IMG/VR virus record: IMGVR_UViG_3300032116_001400
Location: 1-22,621 of that record
DNA: 22,621 bases
Source of the DNA: a virus
Strand: one strand, 5' to 3'
This document shows positions 15,116 to 22,621 of this stretch, piece by piece (positions within the stretch are counted from its first letter, which is position 1; the number at the start of each line of letters is the position of its first letter). The notes under the pieces were generated by a model. That model saw only the letters and a program-made list of their open reading frames with translations, was not told where the DNA came from and did not search any database. A program made the translations under genes and the position numbers.

Positions 15116-16234
15116 ATGTCTACAAATCCATTAAGAAATAATACAAGAATAAATCAAATCAAAGTAAATAAGCAAGATTTGAAACAAAGTGTAACTCTAT
15201 TTGATATAGATTATGCAATGATGTCTTATTTGGAAGATACAGTTTTACCTAATTTGGATGAAAACGGAACGGTTTTAAAAATACCTGTAATATATGGTAA
15301 CTCGGAAAGATGGAATGGTGCAAGGAGACAGGGCGTATATAGGGATGCAAAAGGAAAAATACAACTTCCTTTAATGATGATTAGGAGAACAAGTGTTGCT
15401 AAAAACGAAGCAATGTCTATGTTAAATAGGCATGTTTCATATGCAACAATACGAAAATATTCACCTGAAAACAGATATGATAGATTTAGTTTATTAGGAT
15501 CAAATACGAAACCGAAATACGAATTATATAACGTAACTATGCCGGATTATGTAGAAATAAACTATGATTGCATGGTTTGGACAAACTTTACAGAACACTT
15601 AAATACGGTTATTGAGCAACTACAATTTGCAGGATCATATTGGGGTGATAAAGATAAGTTCAAATTTAACACATCGGTTGGGGAATTCAATGTTGTTAAT
15701 GAGGTTGGAGAAGGAACGGAGAGAATTAATAGAGTTGAGTTTTCATTAAATGTAAAGGCATATTTACTTCCTGAAACATTTGATGGAGAAGCAACTACTA
15801 AAAAATCAATATCAGTAAATAGATTTGTAGTATCAACGGAAACCGATATGACCGGAAATGGTAGACTTGAAGGATTACTCACAACACCTTCACCATACTA
15901 TGATAACAAAGACCTTATAGATTTCTTATCATTGAATAATAGTAGAGTTGAGACTCCCGTAGCAAATAATACAATAACATTTGCAGGCATCAAACCAATA
16001 AAGGCCCCACCACTATTATCATCGGTAATATCGGGTACAATAACATTAAGTGGTGAACCGTATGATATTAAAGTTTATATAAATGGTGTTAGATACTATT
16101 ATGGTACTCACTTTGGAGTATCCTATGCAACTGCGCCGGGAAACTTAACTATAACATTTTTACCATTGATTTTAGGATTCGATGTTGATACGGAAGATGA
16201 AATAACTATAACAGGTAAATTTATTGATATATAA
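15116..16234 (+). CDS. Tail completion/sheath-terminator protein (T4 gp15-type) with added C-terminal domain
   Basis: gp15 forms the hexameric cap at the head end of the contractile tail. The 372-residue product shows KIPVIYGNSERWNGARRQG, PLMMIRRTSV, then YELYNVTMPDYVEINYDCMV and FTEHLNTVIEQLQFAGSYWG, followed by RINRVEFSLNVKAYLLPE. These match, in order, the gp15 pattern of a strand with 'PITYAS', a conserved Pro/Arg strand, the 'YELSIFTRYEDDMFQIVEQI' block and the final 'RRIEWSLTFEVNGWMYP'. Residues about 300-372 are extra compared with T4 gp15 (272 residues): a small beta domain, KVYINGVRYYYG to DEITITGKF, that also appears in the two following genes. Confidence 0.82.
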   Translation: MSTNPLRNNTRINQIKVNKQDLKQSVTLFDIDYAMMSYLEDTVLPNLDENGTVLKIPVIYGNSERWNGARRQGVYRDAKGKIQLPLMMIRRTSVAKNEAMSMLNRHVSYATIRKYSPENRYDRFSLLGSNTKPKYELYNVTMPDYVEINYDCMVWTNFTEHLNTVIEQLQFAGSYWGDKDKFKFNTSVGEFNVVNEVGEGTERINRVEFSLNVKAYLLPETFDGEATTKKSISVNRFVVSTETDMTGNGRLEGLLTTPSPYYDNKDLIDFLSLNNSRVETPVANNTITFAGIKPIKAPPLLSSVISGTITLSGEPYDIKVYINGVRYYYGTHFGVSYATAPGNLTITFLPLILGFDVDTEDEITITGKFIDI

Positions 16235-16563
16235 TGAAAAGAACTTTACTTGATATAACTCAAAAAATATCTAGAAAAATAACGGGAGTATATTTAACAC
16301 CCAAAAATTTAAATGATTCAAACTATTATATATTTGAAGCCAAAAATTATAGATTTGTAGAAATTTTAAGAGAAGTTGAATATAGAAAGGTGCAAGATAG
16401 AGTTACCATTCGTATAAATACACAAAATATTTCTAATAGAGATTTTTTGATAGAAGATGGTGTAGATGGGATTGTTGTGAAGTTTATAAAAAATAATTTC
16501 CAATATGAGTTGGATACAAATGATGAAATTTATTTAAAAGGAGATATAGAACAATATGCTTAA
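16234..16563 (+). CDS. Small virion-cluster protein with shared beta domain
   Basis: The 109-residue protein begins on the last base of the gp15-type stop (taATG). The first half, RTLLDITQKISRKITGVYLT, is mixed and contains VEILREVEYRKVQDR. The second half (56-109: VTIRINTQNISNRDF, VVKFIKNNFQYELDTNDEIY) lines up with the C-terminal domain of the gp15-type protein and of the next protein. The role is unknown; position suggests a tail-completion or tail-fibre attachment part. Its end overlaps the next gene by 8 bp. Confidence 0.65.
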   Translation: MKRTLLDITQKISRKITGVYLTPKNLNDSNYYIFEAKNYRFVEILREVEYRKVQDRVTIRINTQNISNRDFLIEDGVDGIVVKFIKNNFQYELDTNDEIYLKGDIEQYA

Positions 16564-17044
16564 TAGATTTAATTCAAATGCCAGAAAACTCAATAGAGTT
16601 TTACCGAAAATAAATACAAATAATTTAAATGATGATTTGTATTTAACGGGTAGTTTATTGAATATAGATATACCATCCACACAATCATATCAATCAAACG
16701 TAAGAGTACAAACTACTACAACAAAAATAACAAATAATAAAAATACTATAAATGAATTTCATAATGAAATTTTACAATATAGTGGTAGGTTGATTAAAAA
16801 ATCGGTTGATTCGTATAGTAATGATGGATTTGGAAAACTTATTTTAAATAATACTGTACTTGATTACGGCACAGAGGGTGCATCTCCTGATAATTTCGAA
16901 ATAATAGTTGGCGGATTGCATATTCCTGGAAACTATACAATTAAAGAAGTTGGAACAGATGTTGTTATAACATTGAACGATTCGTATATAGATTTTGATT
17001 CACAACACATAAATGATATTTATGTTATAGGTAAATTTAAATAA
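16556..17044 (+). CDS. Virion-cluster protein with shared C-terminal beta domain
   Basis: The 162-residue protein begins inside the end of the previous gene; an AAGGAG-like site (16538-16543) stands 12 bases before its ATG. The N-terminus is Asn-rich (RFNSNARKLNRVLPKINTN). The Thr/Asn-rich middle may be extended. Residues about 89-162 form a beta domain, LILNNTVLDYG, then FEIIVGGLHIPGNYTIKE and INDIYVIGKFK, matching the 'I-x-V-x-G ... Y-x-I ... D-I-x-I-x-G' pattern of the two genes before it. The pattern is common in phage fibre and baseplate-type proteins, so a structural role is likely. Confidence 0.65.
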   Translation: MLNRFNSNARKLNRVLPKINTNNLNDDLYLTGSLLNIDIPSTQSYQSNVRVQTTTTKITNNKNTINEFHNEILQYSGRLIKKSVDSYSNDGFGKLILNNTVLDYGTEGASPDNFEIIVGGLHIPGNYTIKEVGTDVVITLNDSYIDFDSQHINDIYVIGKFK

Positions 17045-17530
17045 ATGGCAACACTAATACAAATAAAACAAATAGAGAGTAGTTCGTTCTTAATACAGGC
17101 AGCAGTACTTGCACAAACATTTACCGAATCTGTAACGGCTGTAGTTGATTATATTGGAGTGGTATCCGCATCATCGCAATTGACCGGTGCATATGATTTA
17201 AGATATGCGCTTAGTGGAACAGTTGGAGGTGGGGCATCCGATTGGAATAATCTAACAGGAATACCACAAGGATTGATATCATCATCAGCTCAATTGGATG
17301 GAACAACTCTTAAAAATATCACAATATCTACTGCTGATGCTGATTCTTACTCATTAATAGTGAGTGGTGCTATGGGTGTCGTGGATGCAAATAACTTACC
17401 AGAAGGACCTAATGCGGATGATACAAATGTTCCTGCACAGATTTATTTAGCAGGAGGAACTGTTCTTCCGGCAGACCCATCGGCTAGTGGAAGTGCGGAT
17501 GCAAATATTATAGATCAAGGAGAGTGGTAA
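17045..17530 (+). CDS. Short fibre-type structural protein
   Basis: The 161-residue protein starts directly after the previous stop. It is poor in charge and rich in Ser, Ala, Gly. The N-terminal helix (LIQIKQIESSSFLIQAAVLA) could trimerise. The segment DWNNLTGIPQGLISSSAQLD resembles a linker I recall from marine phage tail-fibre proteins ('IPxGxISSSAQ'). The C-terminus ends NIIDQGEW, which resembles the end of the next, much larger fibre (NVIDGGSF). It is probably a small fibre subunit or adaptor. Confidence 0.6.
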   Translation: MATLIQIKQIESSSFLIQAAVLAQTFTESVTAVVDYIGVVSASSQLTGAYDLRYALSGTVGGGASDWNNLTGIPQGLISSSAQLDGTTLKNITISTADADSYSLIVSGAMGVVDANNLPEGPNADDTNVPAQIYLAGGTVLPADPSASGSADANIIDQGEW

Positions 17531-17543
17531 TCAAAAAAAAAAT

Positions 17544-17555
17544 GATATTTATATA
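17544..17555 (+). promoter_or_regulatory. TTATATTTATA-type element, candidate late promoter
   Basis: GATATTTATATA stands in the 70-bp gap before the fibre gene, 45 bp before its ATG at 17601. That distance would leave a leader that includes the GGAGAA ribosome site at 17585-17590. Confidence 0.4.
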
Positions 17556-17600
17556 TTGAATAACCATAATTAATTAATTTTAACGGAGAATAACTAAAAT

Positions 17601-20552
17601 ATGGCACAAATAATTAAGCACAGGCGTGGTAGTTTAGAAGCACTATCAAACGTAACCGCATCACTATCAAAGGGTGAAATAGTAATAGCATCGGGTTCAT
17701 CCAATATATCACCTACTAATGGATCATCCATTGTATTTGCAGCAGTTGAAAATGGACAAGTACAGGCTGTAAACAGAGTATTGCGTGGAACAACCGTACC
17801 CAATACATTTTCAAACGCAGCTTATAATGGATTAGTTAATGGTGTTCCATATTATGTTAGTGCATCAAACGTTACACCAACTTTATATTTGTTGGGAACC
17901 GATGCAAATGAAGCCATAAATTTAATAGGTAACATACAACCATTCTCCCAATCGGTTGATACAAGATTGGATGCATTGGAACAATCAATTGGAGCAGGCG
18001 ATGTTGGAACAAGTATAAATTTCTTAAACGCATATACTGGATCTAATAATGCTAGACTTAATGCAATTGAAGTATCTACAGGATCTATAAACAATTTTAC
18101 CGCATCGACTGCAGCAAGCTTAACTAACTTAAACGTATCATCCGCATCACAGCAGACCAGTATTAACGCAATAAATGTTAGTACGGGTTCATTAAATACA
18201 TTTACCGCATCCGCTGCAAGTAGATTAACTAATTTAGAATTAGATTCGGCAAGTAACGATGCAAGTGTTGCAAGTTTAAATTCATACACTGCATCGGTGA
18301 GCGCCAGCTTGTGGAATTTGAATACATATACTAACTCCGTAAGTGCGAGTATATTGAATTTAAACATCAGTTCGGGTTCACAACAGGCATCTCTAAACGC
18401 ATTGAGTGTAAGTACCGGATCGTTAAACACATATACGGCATCCGCAACTAGCAGATTTAATAATTTAGAATTAACTTCAGCAAGCGTAAATGCAAGTGTT
18501 GCGGCATTAAATATCAGTACATCATCTTTGAATGGTTTTACTGCATCAACTGCTGCAAGTTTGACTAACTTAAACGTATCATCCGCATCGCAGCAGGCTT
18601 CAATAAATGCGATAAATGTTAGTACAAGCTCATTAAATACATTCACAGGATCTGCAGCAAATAGATTGAGCAGTTTGGAATCCAAAACTGGATCATACGC
18701 AACTACCGGATCAAATACATTTAACGGTACACAGGTCATTAGTGGATCTGTATATATAACGCAAGATTTAATAGTAATAGGTTCATCATCTATTTCAAAT
18801 ATTAGTGCTAGTGTTCTTAACATTGGTGATAATCAAATAACATTAAATACATTCACACCTGCAATTAGGTTTGGTGGTATAAGTGTTATTGATTCGGGAT
18901 CAACGGGTGGAACGGGTTCATTGTGGTGGGATAGTGTGAATAATCACTGGATATATGAACATCCAGCTGATTCGGAAGATCCTTATAATTCTGCAATGCT
19001 TATCTCCGGCCCTAAAAACACCGGAACATTAGGAAATGAAGTTGGATTGACAAGTGGTTCGTTCCCAATGGCAATTGGTGATGACCATATATCAAGTTCA
19101 ATAATGTCACAGGCTACTGATAATACAAAAGTTATTATAGCAGGTGGTTTGGATGTTCTGGCTGAATTAAGTGCATCCACTATTACGGGTATTGGAAATG
19201 TTACATCATTCTCCCAATCAGTTGATAGTAGGTTGGATGCAGTTGAGGCATCAATTGGTGGTGGTTCTGTAACATCTGCAATCAATGCATTGAATGCAAG
19301 TACCGCATCATTAAATGCATCCAGCGCATCCCAACAGACTAGCATAAACGCATTAAATGCAAGTTCCGCATCGCTCAATACATTTACAGCATCTGCAGCG
19401 AGTAGATTAAGTAATCTTGAAACAAAATCGGGAAGTGTAGATAGTAGTGTAAGTAATTTAAACTTATACACTGCATCTGTAAGTGCTAGTTTGTGGAATA
19501 TTAATACCTACACAAATTCAGTTAGTGCAAGTGTATTAAACCTCAACATCAGTTCTGGTTCACAACAAGCTTCAATTACTGCATTGAGTGTGAGTACGGG
19601 ATCCATAAACACATTCACATCATCCACAACTAGTAGATTAAACAATTTAGAATCTACATCTGCAAGTTCAACTGCGGGATTAACGGCAATAAACGCATCG
19701 ACAGCATCACTAAACTCATATACAGCATCTGTAAGTGCTAGTTTGTGGAATATAAACACTTATACCAACTCTGTAAGTGCAAGTGTATTAAACCTCAATA
19801 TAAGTTCTGGTTCACAACAGGCAAGTATTAGTGCATTGAGTGTGAGTACAGGTTCTTTAAATACATTTAGTGCATCAACCGCTGCATCATTAACAAACTT
19901 AAACACATATACGGCGGCGGTAAGTGTAAGTGTATTGAATTTAAATATCAGTTCGGGTTCGCAACAGACAAGCATTAATGCATTGAATGTCAGTACAGGA
20001 TCTATTAATACATTTACTGCATCGGCATCTAGTAGATTAAATAATTTGGAATTAGATTCCGCAAGTGCAGATGCAAGTATCGCTGCTTTAAACGTATCTA
20101 CGAGTTCAATAAACTCATATACATCATCATTAAAATCTGCAATATCTGTAAATGGAACCAACCTTACAGTTATAGGAGATTTGACTGTACAAGGTAGTAC
20201 CGTAACATTAAATACAACCGAACTTGTTGTAGAAGATAAGTTAATAGTATTGGCATCGGGATCAACGACATCATTGCAATCCGATGGTGCAGGTATATAC
20301 ATATCTGGATCTGGAGCAACATTTACCTACGCAAATACAGGCGACGCGTGGACAGCAAATAGACCTTTTAGCGGTTCAGCATTTACCGGATCATTCAATT
20401 TACCAACGGGTGGTTCAAGTAAAAGAATTGTTTTTAGAGAAACAACGGGTAATTTGGATTTGGTCATTGCACCTACCGTTGATGGTGATTTCTTACAATG
20501 GAACGGAAGTGCATTTACAATGAGTAATGTTATAGATGGTGGTTCGTTTTAA
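17601..20552 (+). CDS. Large heptad-repeat tail-fibre protein
   Basis: The 983-residue protein starts MAQIIKHRRGSLEALSN with LSKGEIVIAS, a common N-terminal motif of T4-type fibre/structural proteins. Two long Ser/Thr/Asn/Ala-rich heptad blocks follow (residues about 138-360 and 538-845), each preceded by a copy of FSQSVD-x-RLDA-x-E-x-SIG (114-131, 536-553). Between them is a beta module (370-525) with TQVISGSVYITQDLIVIGSS and LWWDSVNNHWIYEHP. The C-terminal module has NLTVIGDLTVQGSTVTLNTT and KLIVLASGS...DGAGIYI, a pattern familiar from marine phage fibres. It ends DFLQWNGSAFTMSNVIDGGS. The heptads predict a long trimeric rod between globular parts. It likely forms a tail or surface fibre; the receptor is unknown. 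Confidence 0.82.
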   Translation: MAQIIKHRRGSLEALSNVTASLSKGEIVIASGSSNISPTNGSSIVFAAVENGQVQAVNRVLRGTTVPNTFSNAAYNGLVNGVPYYVSASNVTPTLYLLGTDANEAINLIGNIQPFSQSVDTRLDALEQSIGAGDVGTSINFLNAYTGSNNARLNAIEVSTGSINNFTASTAASLTNLNVSSASQQTSINAINVSTGSLNTFTASAASRLTNLELDSASNDASVASLNSYTASVSASLWNLNTYTNSVSASILNLNISSGSQQASLNALSVSTGSLNTYTASATSRFNNLELTSASVNASVAALNISTSSLNGFTASTAASLTNLNVSSASQQASINAINVSTSSLNTFTGSAANRLSSLESKTGSYATTGSNTFNGTQVISGSVYITQDLIVIGSSSISNISASVLNIGDNQITLNTFTPAIRFGGISVIDSGSTGGTGSLWWDSVNNHWIYEHPADSEDPYNSAMLISGPKNTGTLGNEVGLTSGSFPMAIGDDHISSSIMSQATDNTKVIIAGGLDVLAELSASTITGIGNVTSFSQSVDSRLDAVEASIGGGSVTSAINALNASTASLNASSASQQTSINALNASSASLNTFTASAASRLSNLETKSGSVDSSVSNLNLYTASVSASLWNINTYTNSVSASVLNLNISSGSQQASITALSVSTGSINTFTSSTTSRLNNLESTSASSTAGLTAINASTASLNSYTASVSASLWNINTYTNSVSASVLNLNISSGSQQASISALSVSTGSLNTFSASTAASLTNLNTYTAAVSVSVLNLNISSGSQQTSINALNVSTGSINTFTASASSRLNNLELDSASADASIAALNVSTSSINSYTSSLKSAISVNGTNLTVIGDLTVQGSTVTLNTTELVVEDKLIVLASGSTTSLQSDGAGIYISGSGATFTYANTGDAWTANRPFSGSAFTGSFNLPTGGSSKRIVFRETTGNLDLVIAPTVDGDFLQWNGSAFTMSNVIDGGSF
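18012..18680 (+). repeat. Heptad-coding repeat block 1 of the first fibre gene
   Basis: The protein runs in 7-residue units such as SLNTYTA, SATSRFN, NLELTSA, SVNASVA, ALNISTS, SLNGFTA, with Leu/Ile/Val at the second position. This gives a 21-base DNA period and a higher-order repeat of 77 residues (11 heptads). Confidence 0.8.
19212..20135 (+). repeat. Heptad-coding repeat block 2 of the first fibre gene
   Basis: The same units recur after the central beta module, including two near-copies of SVSASLWNINTYTNSVSASV (about residues 626-645 and 710-729). Stretches of nearly 30 identical bases occur between copies (for example around 19475 and 19727). Confidence 0.8.
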
Positions 20553-20572
20553 TCAATAAATAATATAAAAAT

Positions 20573-20600
20573 AAAAACCCTTCTTCGGATGGGTTTTTTT
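20573..20600 (+). terminator. Rho-independent terminator after the first fibre gene
   Basis: AAAAACCC (20573-20580) pairs with GGGTTTTT (20591-20598). The inner part is closed by a C-G pair around a TTCG tetraloop (20584-20587), and a run of T follows to 20600. A stable UUCG loop with a U tract is a strong terminator. Confidence 0.88.
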
Positions 20601-20611
20601 ATTTAAATAAA

Positions 20612-20622
20612 TTATATTTATT
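20612..20622 (+). promoter_or_regulatory. TTATATTTATA-type element, candidate late promoter
   Basis: TTATATTTATT follows the terminator and precedes the second fibre gene by about 53 bp. A ribosome site AAGGAT (20661-20666) lies between it and the ATG at 20676. Confidence 0.4.
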
Positions 20623-20675
20623 CTGGTAGTATATACTACTCTGTTGTTATATAACTTTTAAAGGATACCATAGAT

Positions 20676-22621
20676 ATGGCTCAAAGTATTATTCTGAAAC
20701 GCTCGGCGTTGTCGGGCAAAGTTCCTACTACATCTTCTCTTGCTATTGGTGAAATTGCAATCAATACATTTGATGGTAGGGTATTTTTGCACGTCTCTTC
20801 ATCAACAACGCAATCCATTCAACACATTGTAACAACAAATAGTATAACAACGGGATCAATTACGTTGACAAGAACGGGATCCTTTGGAGAAATAGTAGTA
20901 ACACAGGATGGTAATTTCCAACGAGATATTTTTGTAACAAGAGATATAGTTGGAAACGGTGATTTGGATATTGGTGGGTCAATAACGGCATCTTTACAAA
21001 ATGGATATATTTGGGTAGGAAACGCATCGAATGTAACCAAATTATTAGCAACATCATCTCTTGTACCTGGAAACATATACATAACATCATCAGCAAATGC
21101 ACCATCTACCACATATGATAATATGATATGGTATGATAGTGATACTGGAAAATCATATATAAGATATAATGATGGGATATCCACACAATGGATACTACAA
21201 TCTGATCCAACGGTAAATACAGGCCCAACTCTATTATCACTACAAGATGTAACGGATATTGGATATACAACCGATAATCCAATTATAATAACAAATACTA
21301 CAAACGCAACCTCATCGGGTTCAGGTGCACTCATCATAAGTGGTGGTGCAGGATTTATGATGGATGTGTGGGCTAGAAAGTTCTATGGTGACGGTAGCGG
21401 ACTTACGGGAGTAGTGGCAAGTTATACGGAAACTGATACTTTAGATTCTGTATTGGGAAGAGGAAATTCATCTGCAAATTCGATAGTATTAACGGGTACT
21501 ACAAACGCAACATCAAAAGCAACGGGAGTAATCAGAGTTGCGGGTGGTATTGGAGTACAAAAAGATATATGGGCAGAAAATTTAATATTAGTCGGTACTT
21601 TAACTGCATCCTTACAGAGTGGATATGCTTGGGTTGGTAACTCCGTTGGTAGTGCTAGTGCGGTTGCAACATCAAGTTTCTCCACACTATTACCATCCGG
21701 AATACTATCTTCATCAAACGCAACATTTAGTAGTTATACATCATCAATAAACACATTTACAGCATCTACTACAAGTAGGCTTAATAATATAGAATTAGAA
21801 ACTGCGAGTGCGGATGTGAGTATTTTTGCATTGAATGTTAGTACGGGATCGTTAAATACATTCACAGGATCAACAAATAATAGATTAAATAATATAGAAC
21901 TTACATCCGCAAGTTTAAATGCAAGTAGGTTGGCTATAAATGCAAGTACGGGTGCACTTAATACGTACACTGCATCTGTTAGTGCAAGTTTATGGAATTT
22001 GAACACTTACACTAATTCTGTAAGTGCTAGTATATTCAATCACAATATAAGTTCTGGTTCACAACAGGCAGCAATTGCAGCATTAAGTGTAAGTACGGGA
22101 TCAATAAACACATTTACAGCATCTACAAATAGTAGATTAAATAATTTAGAATTAACATCGGCAAGTACTAATGTTAGTTTGGTAGCACTAAATACTTCAA
22201 GTGGTTCATTAAATACGTATACTTCATCGGTTAGCGCTAGTTTATGGAACTTAAATACATACACAAATTCTGTTAGCGCTAGTATATTGAATCATAATAT
22301 TAGCTCTGGTTCACAACAGGCAGCAATTGCGGCATTAAGTGTAAGTACGGGATCACTAAATACCTTCAGTGCATCAGCAACTAGCAGATTTAATAATTTA
22401 GAATTAACATCGGCAAGTACAAACGCAAGTTTGGCAGCACTAAATGCAAGTACAGGGGCACTTAATACATATACTGCATCTACAAATAGTAGGTTAAATA
22501 ATTTAGAATTAACTTCAGCAAGCGTAAATGCAAGTTTAACAAATCACAATATATCATCAGCATCACAACAAGTCAGTATAACTGCTATTAATGTATCTAC
22601 AAATTCATTAAATAGTTTTAC
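20676..22621 (+). CDS. Second heptad-repeat tail-fibre protein (3' truncated by the window)
   Basis: The frame is open for 648 codons and runs off the end. It begins MAQSIILKRSALSGK with SLAIGEIAINTFDGRVFL, the same class of N-terminal motif as the previous fibre. Beta modules follow: TASLQNGYIWVGN and TASLQSGYAWVGN are copies, as are ITNTTNATSSGSGALIISGG and LTGTTNATSKATGVIRVAGG; MIWYDSDTGKSYIRYNDG lies between. From about 21738 it is all heptad repeats (SRLNNIELETASADVS, VSASLWNLNTYTNSVSAS, SSGSQQAAIAALSVSTG). The repeat is shared with the upstream gene, so the two may form related or alternative rods. The C-terminal part, where receptor binding would sit, is outside the window. Confidence 0.82.
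   Translation, partial: MAQSIILKRSALSGKVPTTSSLAIGEIAINTFDGRVFLHVSSSTTQSIQHIVTTNSITTGSITLTRTGSFGEIVVTQDGNFQRDIFVTRDIVGNGDLDIGGSITASLQNGYIWVGNASNVTKLLATSSLVPGNIYITSSANAPSTTYDNMIWYDSDTGKSYIRYNDGISTQWILQSDPTVNTGPTLLSLQDVTDIGYTTDNPIIITNTTNATSSGSGALIISGGAGFMMDVWARKFYGDGSGLTGVVASYTETDTLDSVLGRGNSSANSIVLTGTTNATSKATGVIRVAGGIGVQKDIWAENLILVGTLTASLQSGYAWVGNSVGSASAVATSSFSTLLPSGILSSSNATFSSYTSSINTFTASTTSRLNNIELETASADVSIFALNVSTGSLNTFTGSTNNRLNNIELTSASLNASRLAINASTGALNTYTASVSASLWNLNTYTNSVSASIFNHNISSGSQQAAIAALSVSTGSINTFTASTNSRLNNLELTSASTNVSLVALNTSSGSLNTYTSSVSASLWNLNTYTNSVSASILNHNISSGSQQAAIAALSVSTGSLNTFSASATSRFNNLELTSASTNASLAALNASTGALNTYTASTNSRLNNLELTSASVNASLTNHNISSASQQVSITAINVSTNSLNSF
21738..22621 (+). repeat. 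Heptad-coding repeat block of the second fibre gene
   Basis: Units match those of the first fibre, with a superperiod of 84 residues (12 heptads) between copies of VSASLWNLNTYTNSVSAS. A 39-base stretch (22497-22535) is identical to 18459-18497 in the first fibre gene. The block continues past the window. Confidence 0.8.

Noticed and set aside
17852-18823. A 323-residue open frame on the minus strand, with others at 18983-19471, 19760-20302 and 21734-22264
   Set aside because: They lie opposite the fibre repeats; the 21-base repeat keeps the antisense frame free of stops. Their products are low-complexity mirror images of the repeats with no start signals.
18012-20135. Regular short repeats that could suggest a CRISPR array
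   Set aside because: The repeats are imperfect, contiguous, coding and in phase with one long protein; no unique spacers separate conserved units.
20284-20523. A 79-residue + strand frame inside the end of the first fibre gene
   Set aside because: It overlaps the conserved C-terminal module of the fibre in another frame and has no independent support.

Overview
The window is a piece of an AT-rich tailed-phage genome with a T4-type (myovirus) virion module. Every supported gene is on the + strand and the genes are tightly packed, often with overlapping stop and start codons. The core genes are recognisable by motif: large terminase, gp20-type portal, gp21-type prohead protease, gp22-type core scaffold, gp23-type major capsid protein, gp13- and gp14-type neck proteins and a gp15-type tail-completion protein. 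Sequences are far from T4 itself, and the order differs: no tail sheath or tube genes lie between terminase and portal. Most starts have A/T-rich leaders without a Shine-Dalgarno sequence. That fits a Bacteroidota host, but the host is an inference. No bacterial chromosomal genes, tRNAs, IS elements or CRISPR arrays were seen.

Layout. 1-362: 3' end of an unidentified beta-rich protein. 362-1972: terminase. 2003-3118: a Cys-motif mosaic protein. 3168-4910: portal. 4955-6969: small prohead-cluster genes, including an EF-hand protein that appears to be joined to a membrane protein by a -1 frameshift at A AAA AAG. 6966-7556: protease. 7562-9268: four small proteins, one of which carries a Dps-like pattern of ferroxidase residues. 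9269-9472: regulatory gap with a sigma70-like promoter candidate. 9473-12317: scaffold and major capsid protein, closed by a strong terminator. 12421-13365: capsid-surface or fibre-like protein. 13433-17044: neck and tail-completion genes plus two small genes that share a C-terminal beta domain. 17045-22621: fibre-type proteins, two of them built from long, almost uncharged heptad repeats; the last runs off the window.

How it works together (inference from T4 biology). The portal nucleates a prohead around the gp22-type core, gp23 forms the shell, and gp21 then cuts core and capsid at (L/I)xE sites. Several accessory proteins start with short peptides that end in such sites, so they may be packaged into the core and trimmed. 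The terminase fills the head, the neck proteins close it, and the gp15-type protein caps the tail. A recurring TTATATTTATA-like element sits in six of the eight intergenic gaps of 30 bp or more and is a candidate late promoter. The most unusual points are the frameshift-joined EF-hand/membrane protein, the Dps-like protein inside the head cluster, and the shared N-terminal cleavage tags.
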